Below, piece after piece: positions 45,851-54,587 of a stretch of DNA of 64,000 nucleotides (its first letter is position 1; every line of letters begins with the position of its first letter). The stretch lies in contig CAMDBH010000009.1 in NCBI GenBank assembly GCA_945889325.1, positions 1 to 64,000 on the forward strand, written 5' to 3'. The stretch comes from Klebsiella pneumoniae (lineage in GTDB: Bacteria; Myxococcota_A; UBA9042). The notes under the pieces are model-generated. The model saw nothing but the letters and a program-made list of their open reading frames with translations. It was not told where the DNA came from and did no database searches. The position numbers were made by a program, and so were the translations under genes.

Positions 45851-46630
45851 ATGCCCGCCGCGACCGACCTATTGCATATTGCCGCCAAACGCTGGATAGC
45901 TGCGCCTGAAGTCGCTGCGCCGCAAGCGCGCGATGCCCCGCCGCGCCTCGGATTGCACCTAGCGCCACCATTGCCCGAAATTGTGAATGATTCAGGGGAT
46001 ACGCTGCATGAACCTGCAAACGAAGGCGCGGTGCTAGTGGCTATGACGACCGTATTGCCCTTCAAAACTGCAGCGGCAAGTTTGGATGAAGGCGAGCTTA
46101 CCGCGCGTTTTGTGGCAGGGGACCGGGCGGCTTTCTCTGAATTGGTCACGCGTTACGAGCGGCAAGTTTTTTACGTCGTATGGCGCTACGTGCGCAATGA
46201 TGAAGACGCCAAAGATTTGGTGCAGGCGACTTTTGTCAAAGCTTGGCAAAATGCCGCAACTTTTCGCGGTGATTCATCTGTCCGTACATGGCTTTACCGC
46301 ATCGGCGTCAATTTGGCGCTAAATTATGTGCGCGACCACGGGAAATGGCACACTGAAAGTATGAAAGACGATGCCGCGTCGGGCGAGCCCAGCGCCGCAG
46401 ATCGCATCGCCAACGCCGAAGAAGGATTGCAGTTGCGCCACGCTGTTGAAGAACTCCCAGCAAAACAGCGACTTGTCGTGGAATTGCGGGTACAGGAAGG
46501 CTTATCTTTTCGCGAGGTAGCCGACGTCGCGGAGTGCAGTGAAGACGCCGCGAAAGCAAATTTTCATCATGCGATCAAACGACTTCGCAACCTAATCGGC
46601 GGCGATCGTTCGCGGACAACCGATCAGTGA
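45851..46630 (+). CDS. ECF-type RNA polymerase sigma factor
   Basis: ATG 45851 follows AAAGGAG with good spacing. After an unusual ~85-residue Ala/Pro-rich extension the protein shows sigma region 2 (RYERQVFYVVWRYVRNDEDA, then KDLVQATFVKAWQNA and RTWLYRIGVNLALNYVRD) and region 4 (LPAKQRLVVELRVQEGLSFR, then EVADVAECSEDAAKANFHHA). The layout is that of extracytoplasmic-function sigma factors. The anti-sigma factor and a CpxP-like protein follow in order, so it probably senses envelope or metal stress and may control the flanking copper-enzyme genes. Confidence 0.9.
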   Translation: MPAATDLLHIAAKRWIAAPEVAAPQARDAPPRLGLHLAPPLPEIVNDSGDTLHEPANEGAVLVAMTTVLPFKTAAASLDEGELTARFVAGDRAAFSELVTRYERQVFYVVWRYVRNDEDAKDLVQATFVKAWQNAATFRGDSSVRTWLYRIGVNLALNYVRDHGKWHTESMKDDAASGEPSAADRIANAEEGLQLRHAVEELPAKQRLVVELRVQEGLSFREVADVAECSEDAAKANFHHAIKRLRNLIGGDRSRTTDQ

Positions 46631-46660
46631 TTTAGGCCCGACTGGGCAAGTGAGGACAAC

Positions 46661-47284
46661 ATGGGAAAGAACTCAGACGGAGAAATGCAAGCCACCACTG
46701 CGCCCGACTGCGCAGAGATCGCTGAATTTCTGACAATTTATGCAGATGGCGGCCTGCTGGGCGACGAGGCGCGGCGCGTGATGGCCCACGTCGGGCGTTG
46801 CGCGGCGTGTGCCAACGAGCTTTCTGAAATTCAAAGTGTTCTGGCGATACTGCGCGCGCAACCTGATGCCGCAAAGGCGACCCAGCGCGACGCAGCATTT
46901 TGGTCGGGTATTCACGCCCGCATCATCGCACAAACCAATGATATTTTAGCCCAACCTCCTGTCGTCGCGCCGATGGCGTTGCCAAAAGAAGCCACCTCGG
47001 CAACGCCGATACGGCCGCGGTTCTGGCAGATGCCGCGCGGGCGTTTGGCTGGCGCTGGATTGGCGATCGCCGCGGTGCTGAGCCTGTTTGTCGTGAAAAA
47101 TCTGGGAGATCAAACTCCGTCGGTCAACGCGTCCGTCGATCACCGTTGGACCGACGCCATGCAGGCGCGTTTTTCGCTTGACGAAGAACTCAGCGCCACT
47201 GACAACGACCCGTTTGACGCGCTTGATGAACTCGACGACAACGAAGTGGAAGCCGTTGGTGCGGCGCTCGGCGAGGACGTCTAA
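46661..47284 (+). CDS. anti-sigma factor with zinc-finger (zf-HC2)
   Basis: GAGG precedes ATG 46661. The cytoplasmic part carries the H-x3-C-x2-C ligand set in MAHVGRCAAC (His43, Cys47, Cys50), with an earlier Cys17. One membrane helix (LAGAGLAIAAVLSLFVV, about 129-146) leads to an acidic periplasmic tail (DDNEVEAVGAALGEDV). It should bind and hold the ECF sigma factor encoded 30 bp upstream until a periplasmic signal arrives. 207 residues, normal for the family. Confidence 0.85.
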   Translation: MGKNSDGEMQATTAPDCAEIAEFLTIYADGGLLGDEARRVMAHVGRCAACANELSEIQSVLAILRAQPDAAKATQRDAAFWSGIHARIIAQTNDILAQPPVVAPMALPKEATSATPIRPRFWQMPRGRLAGAGLAIAAVLSLFVVKNLGDQTPSVNASVDHRWTDAMQARFSLDEELSATDNDPFDALDELDDNEVEAVGAALGEDV

Positions 47285-47929
47285 ATGCCTTCTGTTCGAA
47301 AAAGTCATTGGTTACCGATATTTATGGTCAGTTCGCTGGTCCTGATTCTGCCAACCGTTGCCGCGTGGGCGCAACCGAGTCAGCCGGCGATCCAAAATCA
47401 GCCGCGCCAAGTGCCGACTGCCAAGCCGGCCGTGGCCGCCAAACTGGCGGATCCCAAAGCGGATCCGAAAGTGAAGGCCGCCCAAACGCGGGAAAAGTTG
47501 CACCAGCGCATCCGCACACTGCGCGCCCAAAAGTTGGCCGAAGTCATCAAGCCGGACGCCGCGACGGCAAAGCGTTTGCAGGAAGTAGCTGAAAAATTTG
47601 AAGATCAGTTGGCTGCCGTGCGACAAGAGGCGGCGATCACCAAACGCGATCTGCAAAAGTCCCTGCAGGCGCCCAAACCCGACGACGCGGCGCTGAATCG
47701 ACTGACGGACCAGATGCTAAGTCAGCGCGCTAAGTTGCACAAGCTGGAAGACGATCGCAATGGTGCCGTACGCAAGGTCTTGTCGGCGGCGCAGTTTTCC
47801 CGCTTGCTCATCGCCTGGCCCAAGATCAACAAGTCGATTCAGGAAGAAATGTACAAGGCCATTTTAAAGCAGCAATCCGGCACGTTGGGGGCCAATGGTG
47901 CTGCCCAGCCGGTCGGCGATGACTTTTGA
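47285..47929 (+). CDS. CpxP/CnrX-like periplasmic helical protein
   Basis: It starts directly at the anti-sigma stop. The signal peptide (FMVSSLVLILPTVAAWAQP) is followed by a Pro/Ala linker and ~130 residues of charged long helices (REKLHQRIRTLRAQKLAEVI, RLQEVAEKFEDQLAAVRQEA), then AAQFSRLLIAWPKI near the end, which resembles the L-T/S-x-x-Q type segment of Spy/CpxP/CnrX proteins. In Cnr- and Cpx-like systems such proteins sense metal or misfolded protein and act on the anti-sigma or sensor. The role here is inferred from this gene order. Confidence 0.65.
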   Translation: MPSVRKSHWLPIFMVSSLVLILPTVAAWAQPSQPAIQNQPRQVPTAKPAVAAKLADPKADPKVKAAQTREKLHQRIRTLRAQKLAEVIKPDAATAKRLQEVAEKFEDQLAAVRQEAAITKRDLQKSLQAPKPDDAALNRLTDQMLSQRAKLHKLEDDRNGAVRKVLSAAQFSRLLIAWPKINKSIQEEMYKAILKQQSGTLGANGAAQPVGDDF

Positions 47930-48536
47930 GACCGCGGCCGCCGGGCTGCCGGTTGGCTTTTTTTGCCTCGCGCTGGGCGCGTGCGCGGCGCCGGCAAATG
48001 CCGCCTCAGACACAGCCAATAGTCCGGAAATACAAGCGATAGCTGATGTTGCGGTCGACGACGCCGCTGCCGATGGGGCAGCCGTTACGGCCAAAGATGC
48101 CGCAGATGCCAACGATGCCGATGCCGCCGGGTCAGTTGATGCTGGCGTCGATGCCGCGATCGATGTGGCCGTCGATATCGCACAAGACGCAGACAACTGC
48201 ACCACAACGGCGTCGCTAAAGTCGCTTAAACAGGAGTATTTTGGTGGATCGTGTGCGTTTTCCTCCTGCCATTCAGGGGCCAAGCCGGCGGGTGGCTTGG
48301 ACCTTGCCGCAGCTAACCTGCACAGCGAATTGGTGAACGTGTTTTCCGCCAGCAAGGCCGCAGCCGGCAAGGTGCGCGTTTCGCCGGGCAAGAGCGCGCA
48401 ATCGTTTCTGTATCTGAAAGTGCATCAGCCGCCGGACAACCTGTGGATGCCGCCGGGCGTCACTGAACCGTTGGACGCCGCCTGTTCGATCGCCGCGCTC
48501 AAGCTTTGGATCGACAGCGGCGCGCCGGACAATTGA
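47919..48536 (+). CDS. lipoprotein with cytochrome-like CX4CH motif
   Basis: The start ATG 47919 lies inside the end of the preceding gene, giving a short overlap; it yields LPVGFFCLALGAC, a lipoprotein signal. The spacer of ~75 residues is nearly all Ala and Asp. The C-terminal domain reads EYFGGSCAFSSCHSGAKPAG then GLDL, followed by LYLKVHQPPDNLWMPPG. This matches cytochrome c-like domains but the haem motif is C-x4-C-H rather than C-x2-C-H, a variant common in Myxococcota proteins of this type. Haem attachment is therefore uncertain. It closes the sigma-factor cluster; only 6 bp separate it from the convergent gene. Confidence 0.7.
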   Translation: MTFETAAAGLPVGFFCLALGACAAPANAASDTANSPEIQAIADVAVDDAAADGAAVTAKDAADANDADAAGSVDAGVDAAIDVAVDIAQDADNCTTTASLKSLKQEYFGGSCAFSSCHSGAKPAGGLDLAAANLHSELVNVFSASKAAAGKVRVSPGKSAQSFLYLKVHQPPDNLWMPPGVTEPLDAACSIAALKLWIDSGAPDN

Positions 48537-48542
48537 CACAAT

Positions 48543-49823
48543 TCACTTGTTCGAAAGGTACGCCTTGATGAAATCGCACAACGGCGAATCGGGGCAACAG
48601 AGCATATCTGCTTGAAACAGTGCGGGAATTTGATCTTTCCACTTGCCTGGGTTGATGCACATGCGATAGCCCTGAGACGGATAATAATACGCCCAGAAAA
48701 AACACATTTCCGAGTTGGCCGATTCGCCAAAACCCACATTTTTCAGCGTGGTGTTGTTCCAAGTGCAGCGGTATTGCACACCGTGGGAGTCATCGAGATT
48801 TAGCGGCGGATCGTATTTGACAATAGGCGGTTCGGACCAGACATAGGCCACGTCTTTGGGATAAATCAGCGGTGAATCGGCCTTGGCCGCGCCTTGGGCC
48901 AACGCAATTTCAACATTTGTGCCCAACGCATGTGTGTGCCCGGTCATGGCAAAAACTTTCGTCCCCGGCATCGCATTCATGTAGTTCCACGGCGTGGACA
49001 CCACTTTGCCAGGAGGCAGGGAAAAATCCGGCGTGCCGTAAAACAGCATATCCGCTTCATTTTTCACATCCGACTTTTTCATCGTGTGAAAATCGACCTC
49101 GCCCTGTGCTTCAATCGGATCCTTGAAATAGTTCAAATAATGCGCTTCCAAGCGAATCATCTGCTTGGGACCAAACTTGAAGGCCACGCCTTTGGGCAAC
49201 GTCAAAGTTTCCGAAGCCAACTGAGTGATCATCAACGGAATATTGCCACCCGACAGGGTTTCTGTGAACGGCTGGCATTTGAATGGCGCCAATTGTTCCG
49301 CCGTGGCATCGGAGCGGTACGCAATCAGGTGATGCGACCCTTTGGCCAGCTTGGTCGAAATGGCGTTGACCCAAATTTCACCTGCATTATCCAAGCGTTT
49401 GACGACGCACCTGGTTGTCTCCTCCTTGGGCTGCATGGTCCACGCACTCAAGTTGGTTGAATAGGTAGCAGCCGGAATAAATTCAGGCACATCGGCCGCA
49501 ATGCCGCTGTCGGCTGGGACCGCGTCCGCGGCGACGGCTGCATCGGCGGGCGCCGGGGCGTCTGCGGCGATGACAACGTCATTTGGCGGCGCGATTTCGG
49601 GACTTACGACGGCGTCCAACGGCGGCGAGGCGTCGGAAAGTGCAGCAACATCTGCACCAGTGCCGACACTGTCGGCTATGCCAAGCGCATCTTCGCCGGT
49701 TTGCGCAGCCGTGTCAGCGCCGGCGGTCGCGGTGCCGGCAGCCTCGTCGGTCGCCTGACAACCGCCGAGGAGGACCGACAGCAAAATTGTCAAATATACG
49801 CGACATTTCATACTATTTCCCAT
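48543..49823 (-). CDS. PHM-like copper monooxygenase lipoprotein
   Basis: ATG 49823 is chosen because GAGG lies 6 bases before it. The signal YLTILLSVLLGGC is a lipoprotein leader; an Ala/Asp spacer of ~90 residues follows. The copper domains show KGSHHLIAYR for the first site, IRLEAHYLNYFK, then GHTHALGTNVEI for the second, and GESANSEMCFFWAYYYP with the Met ligand. It therefore belongs to the same superfamily as the 44026-45699 product but lacks the cytochrome domain and differs strongly in sequence. Eight bases separate it from the upstream Cys-rich lipoprotein gene, so both are one operon and probably one surface complex. Confidence 0.75.
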   Translation of the reverse strand: MGNSMKCRVYLTILLSVLLGGCQATDEAAGTATAGADTAAQTGEDALGIADSVGTGADVAALSDASPPLDAVVSPEIAPPNDVVIAADAPAPADAAVAADAVPADSGIAADVPEFIPAATYSTNLSAWTMQPKEETTRCVVKRLDNAGEIWVNAISTKLAKGSHHLIAYRSDATAEQLAPFKCQPFTETLSGGNIPLMITQLASETLTLPKGVAFKFGPKQMIRLEAHYLNYFKDPIEAQGEVDFHTMKKSDVKNEADMLFYGTPDFSLPPGKVVSTPWNYMNAMPGTKVFAMTGHTHALGTNVEIALAQGAAKADSPLIYPKDVAYVWSEPPIVKYDPPLNLDDSHGVQYRCTWNNTTLKNVGFGESANSEMCFFWAYYYPSQGYRMCINPGKWKDQIPALFQADMLCCPDSPLCDFIKAYLSNK

Positions 49824-49831
49824 AAGTTGCC

Positions 49832-52288
49832 TCAACATCCTGGCTGTCCGATGCACGCCGGATCTTGGCAATCGACCTTGCCATTGCCGTCGTCGTCGAG
49901 CGCATTGCCGCATTCTTCGGCCGAAAAGTCGAGTTGAATTTTCAAATTGTCGACAAACCAGCCTCTGCCGCTGTTGCCTTGGTTGTTCGGCGCCTGCAAT
50001 GAGAATTCCACGCGAAACGATTTGCCACTGACTTTGGGCACTTCGACGTCAATGGCCCGCCAAATCCCTTGGCAGGGTCCGCCGCAATTGTTGCTCGACT
50101 TGCTGAGCAGGAACTGATCGAGAATGATCTTAGTGCCTTCCTCGCGCAAGACCACCAGTGGCACATCCGTTTTCGCCTCGCCAAAACCTGTGCCACCGGG
50201 CTTGGGCCCGTCGAGCTCGTAAAACGTATCAAAACGGATGCGCGGCACCCCTGCCTTACTCGACGCATCGATCAGCGCCGAGGTCGCCGTCACATTCGGC
50301 GTGCCCAAACACAAGTTGCCGCCCAATGGAAAATCGCAATAATTCAGGCCGTTGTTGTAGTTAAGCGTGCACTGGTATTTTTGCTGCTGCGGCAGAATCG
50401 GCGTCTGATCTACCGCCCACAACACTTGATATCCAAACGGTTTTGGCAAATTCCAGCCGTTGCCGCCGTCGACGCATTCAAAACTATCGCTGAGCAGCGT
50501 GCAATTGCCCTTGGTCGGCGCACACAGTCCATTTTTACATGCACTTGCGTCGGTGCAGGCGATACCGTCGTCACACAGGATGCCGTCGCCTACCTTGGCG
50601 GAACTGCACTTGCCTTGTGCGGCGCTGCAAGCATCGGCGGTGCAAAAGTTGCCGTCGTCGCAGGTCGATTTGTTGCCCGCGGTGCAAAATCCTTTGATAT
50701 CGCAGATATCGCCGCTCGTGCAGAAGTTGCCGTCGTCGCAAGGGCCCGCTTTGGCGTTGTGGGTGCAAGCGCCGGTTTTGCTGTCGCAGCCGTCGGCCGT
50801 GCACGCGTTGCCGTCGTCACAACCTTTTAAATCTATTGGTATTCCGCCGCAAACTTGGCCTTTGCAAGCGTCGCCGTCCGTACACGGATTGCCATCGTCG
50901 CATTTGACGCTGACGCCGGGCGGTATGGCCAAGTAGGTGCAGTTGCCCTGACTGCAACTATCCGTGGTGCAAGCGTTCTTGTCGTCACACGCCTTGAGAT
51001 CGCCTTTGCAGTTGCCGGTCTTGCACGCGTCGTTGGACGTGCAAGCGTCGCCATCATCGCACCCGCCAAATTTGGCCGTCCAGTTGCAATTTCCCGTCTT
51101 TGGCTCGCAAACATCATTGGTGCAGAACTTGCCGTCGTCGCAGTCCAGTGCCAGCCCCCCTTTGCACACGCCGCCGCCGCAAACTTCTTTCGCCGTGCAG
51201 GTGTTACCGTCATCGCACGTCTTGCCGTCGTCTACGGCCACCGCGACGCAGCCCGCGAGCGGTTCACAACCTTCTTTGGTACAGACATTGCCGTCATCGC
51301 ACGGTGTTTTGACTGGCGTAAATAGGCAGCCTCCGCTGTTGGCTTCACACCCATCGATGGTGCAAGCGTTGCCGTCGTCGCAGTTTTTCGCCAGCCCCTG
51401 CGCGCACTTACCAGCGGAGCAGGTTTCAGCGACAGAACACGCGTCGTCGTCGTCGCAAGGTGTACCGTCGGCCACGGCGGCGGTGACGCAAACAAATGCT
51501 TGGCATATCCATATTTGGCACGGCAATGGCGGCTTTTTTGCACAGTCGGAAGCCGCAATGCATTCGGTCAACGGTGCATCGCCCAGCGGCGCGTCGGGCG
51601 CCGATATATCGCTAGAATTGCTAGCATCATCTTCGGATTCAGCGTCCACGCTCGCCGAGGCGTCTGGCGGCGAATCGACCTCACTGCCGGCGAGCGAGTC
51701 CGCGGCGTCCTGTGGCCCGCTGACGGCGTCCGGGGCGGCCAAAATATCGCCTATTTTTAGGTCCTTGTCGGGCACGCCATCAGCAGCAGCGTCTGGTGCC
51801 TGCTCGTCAGGCGGGTCCAGCAAACCATCCGCGGAGTCGAGACCCGCATCGGGCGGGTCCGGAAGTCCATCCGGTTTGCCGTCCTTACCGTCAGGTGGGT
51901 CAGGAAATCCGTCTGGCTTTTCGTCTTTTCCGTCGGGGGGTTCGAGCAAACCGTCGGGCTTCTGACCTTTGCCGTCGTGCGGATCGGCAAAACCATCCGG
52001 CTTGTCCGGTTTGCCATCCGGGGGATCTAGAAAACCGTCCGGTTTTCTAGGTATTATATCGGTTTGCGCCCCATCGCCATCTGGTCCTGCAGCGTCGGCG
52101 TCCGCTTGCTGCCCGCCCAAATCAATCTGTTGGACCTGGGTGTCGGTGGTCGCAGTAACATCATTGACTTGGGCCACATCCTCGGCGTCGCCGTTGACGG
52201 GTTCAACTTGCGGATCTGCGCCACAGGCGATCGCTACCCAACTGAGCAAGCTTACAAGTGAAAATCTGTTCACTCTGCCCTGCCACAT
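49832..52288 (-). CDS. Cys-rich surface lipoprotein with 14-residue acidic repeats and twelve Dictyostelium-type repeats
   Basis: ATG 52288 or GTG 52273 can start it; both give SLVSLLSWVAIACG as lipoprotein signal. Residues 82-165 are six consecutive 14-residue units of the form KPDGFxDPPDGKxx. An acidic spacer follows, then about twelve CDDGNxCTxxxC units (metal- or disulfide-stabilised, Dictyostelium slime-mould class). The last ~200 residues form a separate beta-rich domain (WNLPKPFGYQVLWAVDQTP, RIRFDTFYELDGPKPGG) ending in CGNALDDDGNGKVDCQDPAC, a MopE-like motif. It is exported and likely stretches away from the cell on the repeat stalk. Operon with the PHM-like gene downstream. Confidence 0.8.
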   Translation of the reverse strand: MWQGRVNRFSLVSLLSWVAIACGADPQVEPVNGDAEDVAQVNDVTATTDTQVQQIDLGGQQADADAAGPDGDGAQTDIIPRKPDGFLDPPDGKPDKPDGFADPHDGKGQKPDGLLEPPDGKDEKPDGFPDPPDGKDGKPDGLPDPPDAGLDSADGLLDPPDEQAPDAAADGVPDKDLKIGDILAAPDAVSGPQDAADSLAGSEVDSPPDASASVDAESEDDASNSSDISAPDAPLGDAPLTECIAASDCAKKPPLPCQIWICQAFVCVTAAVADGTPCDDDDACSVAETCSAGKCAQGLAKNCDDGNACTIDGCEANSGGCLFTPVKTPCDDGNVCTKEGCEPLAGCVAVAVDDGKTCDDGNTCTAKEVCGGGVCKGGLALDCDDGKFCTNDVCEPKTGNCNWTAKFGGCDDGDACTSNDACKTGNCKGDLKACDDKNACTTDSCSQGNCTYLAIPPGVSVKCDDGNPCTDGDACKGQVCGGIPIDLKGCDDGNACTADGCDSKTGACTHNAKAGPCDDGNFCTSGDICDIKGFCTAGNKSTCDDGNFCTADACSAAQGKCSSAKVGDGILCDDGIACTDASACKNGLCAPTKGNCTLLSDSFECVDGGNGWNLPKPFGYQVLWAVDQTPILPQQQKYQCTLNYNNGLNYCDFPLGGNLCLGTPNVTATSALIDASSKAGVPRIRFDTFYELDGPKPGGTGFGEAKTDVPLVVLREEGTKIILDQFLLSKSSNNCGGPCQGIWRAIDVEVPKVSGKSFRVEFSLQAPNNQGNSGRGWFVDNLKIQLDFSAEECGNALDDDGNGKVDCQDPACIGQPGC
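51794..52045 (-). repeat. in-frame 42 bp repeat, six copies (KPDG units)
   Basis: 252 bp divide exactly into six 42 bp units coding KPDGFLDPPDGKPD, KPDGFADPHDGKGQ, KPDGLLEPPDGKDE, KPDGFPDPPDGKDG, KPDGLPDPPDAGLD and SADGLLDPPDEQAP. The DNA units differ at silent and replacement sites, so the array is not brand new. Each unit offers several Asp side chains separated by Gly, compatible with a calcium-binding or extended stalk. Confidence 0.85.
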
Positions 52289-52550
52289 CTCACACACCAC
52301 CGCGCTGCGTTTTGACGCCAACAACCGGATCCGCTGCAAAGGTCCGCATCCCAAAAGCCGAATGCGCCCCTCTTTAGTAAGCGTTTTGCGGCGATCGCAG
52401 TCAAGTGTCTGCCAAGCTTTTTCGGTGTTGGCGCAATCTGCCGCGGCGTCGTGCGCTGCAAGTCTCTTAGAACAAACAATTTTTCTCCTTCGTGGCGTTG
52501 TGTAAATCCGGCGGGCTGGACGGATGCCGTGGCCGCGATACACTGACGGC

Positions 52551-53042
52551 ATGGCTGCGACGTTACCGAACTACATCTCGCCGCAGGGACATGGCAATTT
52601 GTTGACAGAATACAGACACTTGCATCGCATTGAGCGCCCGCGGGTCGTGCAGGAGGTCGCCGACGCGGCCGCCCAAGGCGATCGCTCGGAGAACGCAGAA
52701 TACATCTATGGCAAACGGCGATTGCGCGAAATCGACCGTCGCCTGCGCTTTTTGGGCCAACGCATCGATGCGGCGGTGATCATCGACGCGCGGGGCCAAA
52801 GCGGCGATCGTGTGCGTTTTGGCGCGATCGTGACTTGTGAAGACGGCAGCGGGCAGCGCTTCACGTGGCAACTGGTCGGCGAGGATGAAATCGACACGGC
52901 CACCAACCGCATCAGTTTTCGCGCGCCAATCGGCGCGGCGCTGATCGGCAAAGAAACCGACGACGAAATCAAAGTCCGTACCCCGATGGGCGTGCGAGCG
53001 TTGACCATCATCGCGGTGACGTTCCCGCCGTTGGAGCCGTGA
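52551..53042 (+). CDS. greB: transcript cleavage factor GreB
   Basis: ATG 52551 gives a 163-residue protein close to GreB length. The coiled-coil region ERPRVVQEVADAAAQGDRSE and NAEYIYGKRRLREIDRRLRF carries the invariant acidic tip; the C-terminal FKBP-like domain shows FGAIVTCEDGSG, QLVGEDEID and SFRAPIGAALIGKETDDEI. GreB enters the RNA polymerase secondary channel and stimulates cleavage of backtracked RNA. The residues GKRRLREIDRR favour GreB over GreA. Its stop overlaps the GTG start of the next gene (GTGA). Confidence 0.88.
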   Translation: MAATLPNYISPQGHGNLLTEYRHLHRIERPRVVQEVADAAAQGDRSENAEYIYGKRRLREIDRRLRFLGQRIDAAVIIDARGQSGDRVRFGAIVTCEDGSGQRFTWQLVGEDEIDTATNRISFRAPIGAALIGKETDDEIKVRTPMGVRALTIIAVTFPPLEP

Positions 53043-54553
53043 TGGATCGCAAGGATCGTGCATACTTATGGGTGTTTGGGCTGGTGATTGCGCTGACTTT
53101 GGCCATAGTCGCCTATTCATTGCTCGCCAGCGACACGCCGCCGCCGGCGGTCGTGACCGTTGCCGAGGCCGTGCCCGAGCCCAAGTCCGCACCGCCGGCC
53201 AAGCTGGACCATCCGGACCAACCGCGTGAATTTCAAAGTGCTTGGTCCGTCACGGTGCGCAGCCGGCAAGGCCGACCGCTGGTGGCGGAGGTGCTGCTCA
53301 CCCGCGCCGGCAATCCGCAAGTCAATAAAATGACGACCGATCACGACGGCAACGCCGAAATCAGCGATCTGCTGCCGGGTCAGTACAAGCTGGTCGTGCG
53401 GGCGCCGGAGCATATGCCTTATGAAACCAGCGATTTGACGCTAGCGGCGGGCAAACACCACCGCGACATTGTGTTGGAACCGTCGCGGGTGGTCACCGGT
53501 AACATCCTGGATCCTCAGGGCCAGCCCGTTGTCGATGGCCAGGTTCAATTTCACTACAACGGCGGCAAAGTCAGTTGGCAGACTGCAGACGGCGCGGGTC
53601 ATTTTGAATGGACAATGCCCGAAGGCGACCAGCAACCGCCGATGGCAACAGCGATTGCCCCGCATTTTGCCAATTCGGCGACCACGCCCGTTGTGGTTGG
53701 GCAGCCTCTGTTGTTGCGAATGGCGCCGGGCGGGATGCTAGAGGTCGAAGTGGTTGACGCGCAAGCGGTACCGCTGCCCAACATCGCCGTGTCGCTGCAG
53801 GCCGACCGCAGCGACCCGGCGCCGTTTCCGAAAATGATTGGGCCTCTGACCACGGACGCGGTGGGCAAAGTGATGTTTGGACCGCTGCGGCCACTGCACT
53901 ATGCAGTTCAGGTGCAAATACCCAATCGTGCGCCGGTAGGGCCTGAAGCGGTGCTGCTCGTGGGTGGCCAGACCGAACATGTTCGGGTTGAGGTCACTGG
54001 ATCTAAAGCGATTTTGCGTGGGCGGATCACAAGCCGCGATGGCAATCGACCGATCGCACGGGCCACAGTGTCGACCGATCACCCGTCTGGCGGCGGACAA
54101 CTGGCCGTCACGACCGATGCCGATGGCCAGTACGAAATCAAAGGGGTTCCGGCTGGGCGGCATTCGCTCAATGTGGTCGCCGAGGGCTATACCACTGAAA
54201 TGTTAAGCGGTATTGACGTGCCAACGGACGGCGAGGTGCGCAAGGACGTGGCGCTCGATTCCGCGCAGACGGGCGGACGGCTGGCGTTGCAGGGAATTGG
54301 CGCGCAATTGCGCAAAGATGCGCGCGGACTGGTCGTCGATGGGTTGGTCGATGACTCACCGGCTGGCAAGTACGGCCTGCAAAAAGGCGATGTGATCGTG
54401 GCGGTCGACAAAGACCCGGTCGGCGACAAGCCCATGGCAGAAGTTGTCAGTCACATTCGCGGCGACGCAGGCTCAACGGTTGTGCTTGAAATTGAAAGAA
54501 ATGGCCAGAAAATGACCATCCCAGTGACGCGCGACCGGGTCAAAGTCAAGTGA
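53039..54553 (+). CDS. membrane-anchored carboxypeptidase-regulatory-like and PDZ protein
   Basis: GTG 53039 overlaps the greB stop; ATG 53042 is the next codon. One N-terminal membrane helix (YLWVFGLVIALTLAIVAYSL) anchors a periplasmic chain of about four beta-sandwich units of the carboxypeptidase-regulatory type (TTDHDGNAEISDLLPGQYKL, LDPQGQPVVDGQVQF, ITSRDGNRPIARATVSTD, TDADGQYEIKGVPAGRHSL). The C-terminal ~90 residues are a PDZ domain (VVDGLVDDSPAGKYGLQKGD, VIVAVDKDPVG). No protease domain is present. It may be a periplasmic scaffold; coupling to greB is probably incidental. Confidence 0.75.
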   Translation: MMDRKDRAYLWVFGLVIALTLAIVAYSLLASDTPPPAVVTVAEAVPEPKSAPPAKLDHPDQPREFQSAWSVTVRSRQGRPLVAEVLLTRAGNPQVNKMTTDHDGNAEISDLLPGQYKLVVRAPEHMPYETSDLTLAAGKHHRDIVLEPSRVVTGNILDPQGQPVVDGQVQFHYNGGKVSWQTADGAGHFEWTMPEGDQQPPMATAIAPHFANSATTPVVVGQPLLLRMAPGGMLEVEVVDAQAVPLPNIAVSLQADRSDPAPFPKMIGPLTTDAVGKVMFGPLRPLHYAVQVQIPNRAPVGPEAVLLVGGQTEHVRVEVTGSKAILRGRITSRDGNRPIARATVSTDHPSGGGQLAVTTDADGQYEIKGVPAGRHSLNVVAEGYTTEMLSGIDVPTDGEVRKDVALDSAQTGGRLALQGIGAQLRKDARGLVVDGLVDDSPAGKYGLQKGDVIVAVDKDPVGDKPMAEVVSHIRGDAGSTVVLEIERNGQKMTIPVTRDRVKVK

Positions 54554-54587
54554 CGGCCTGTTTTTGCCAGCGGCTGTGCTGAACTGC

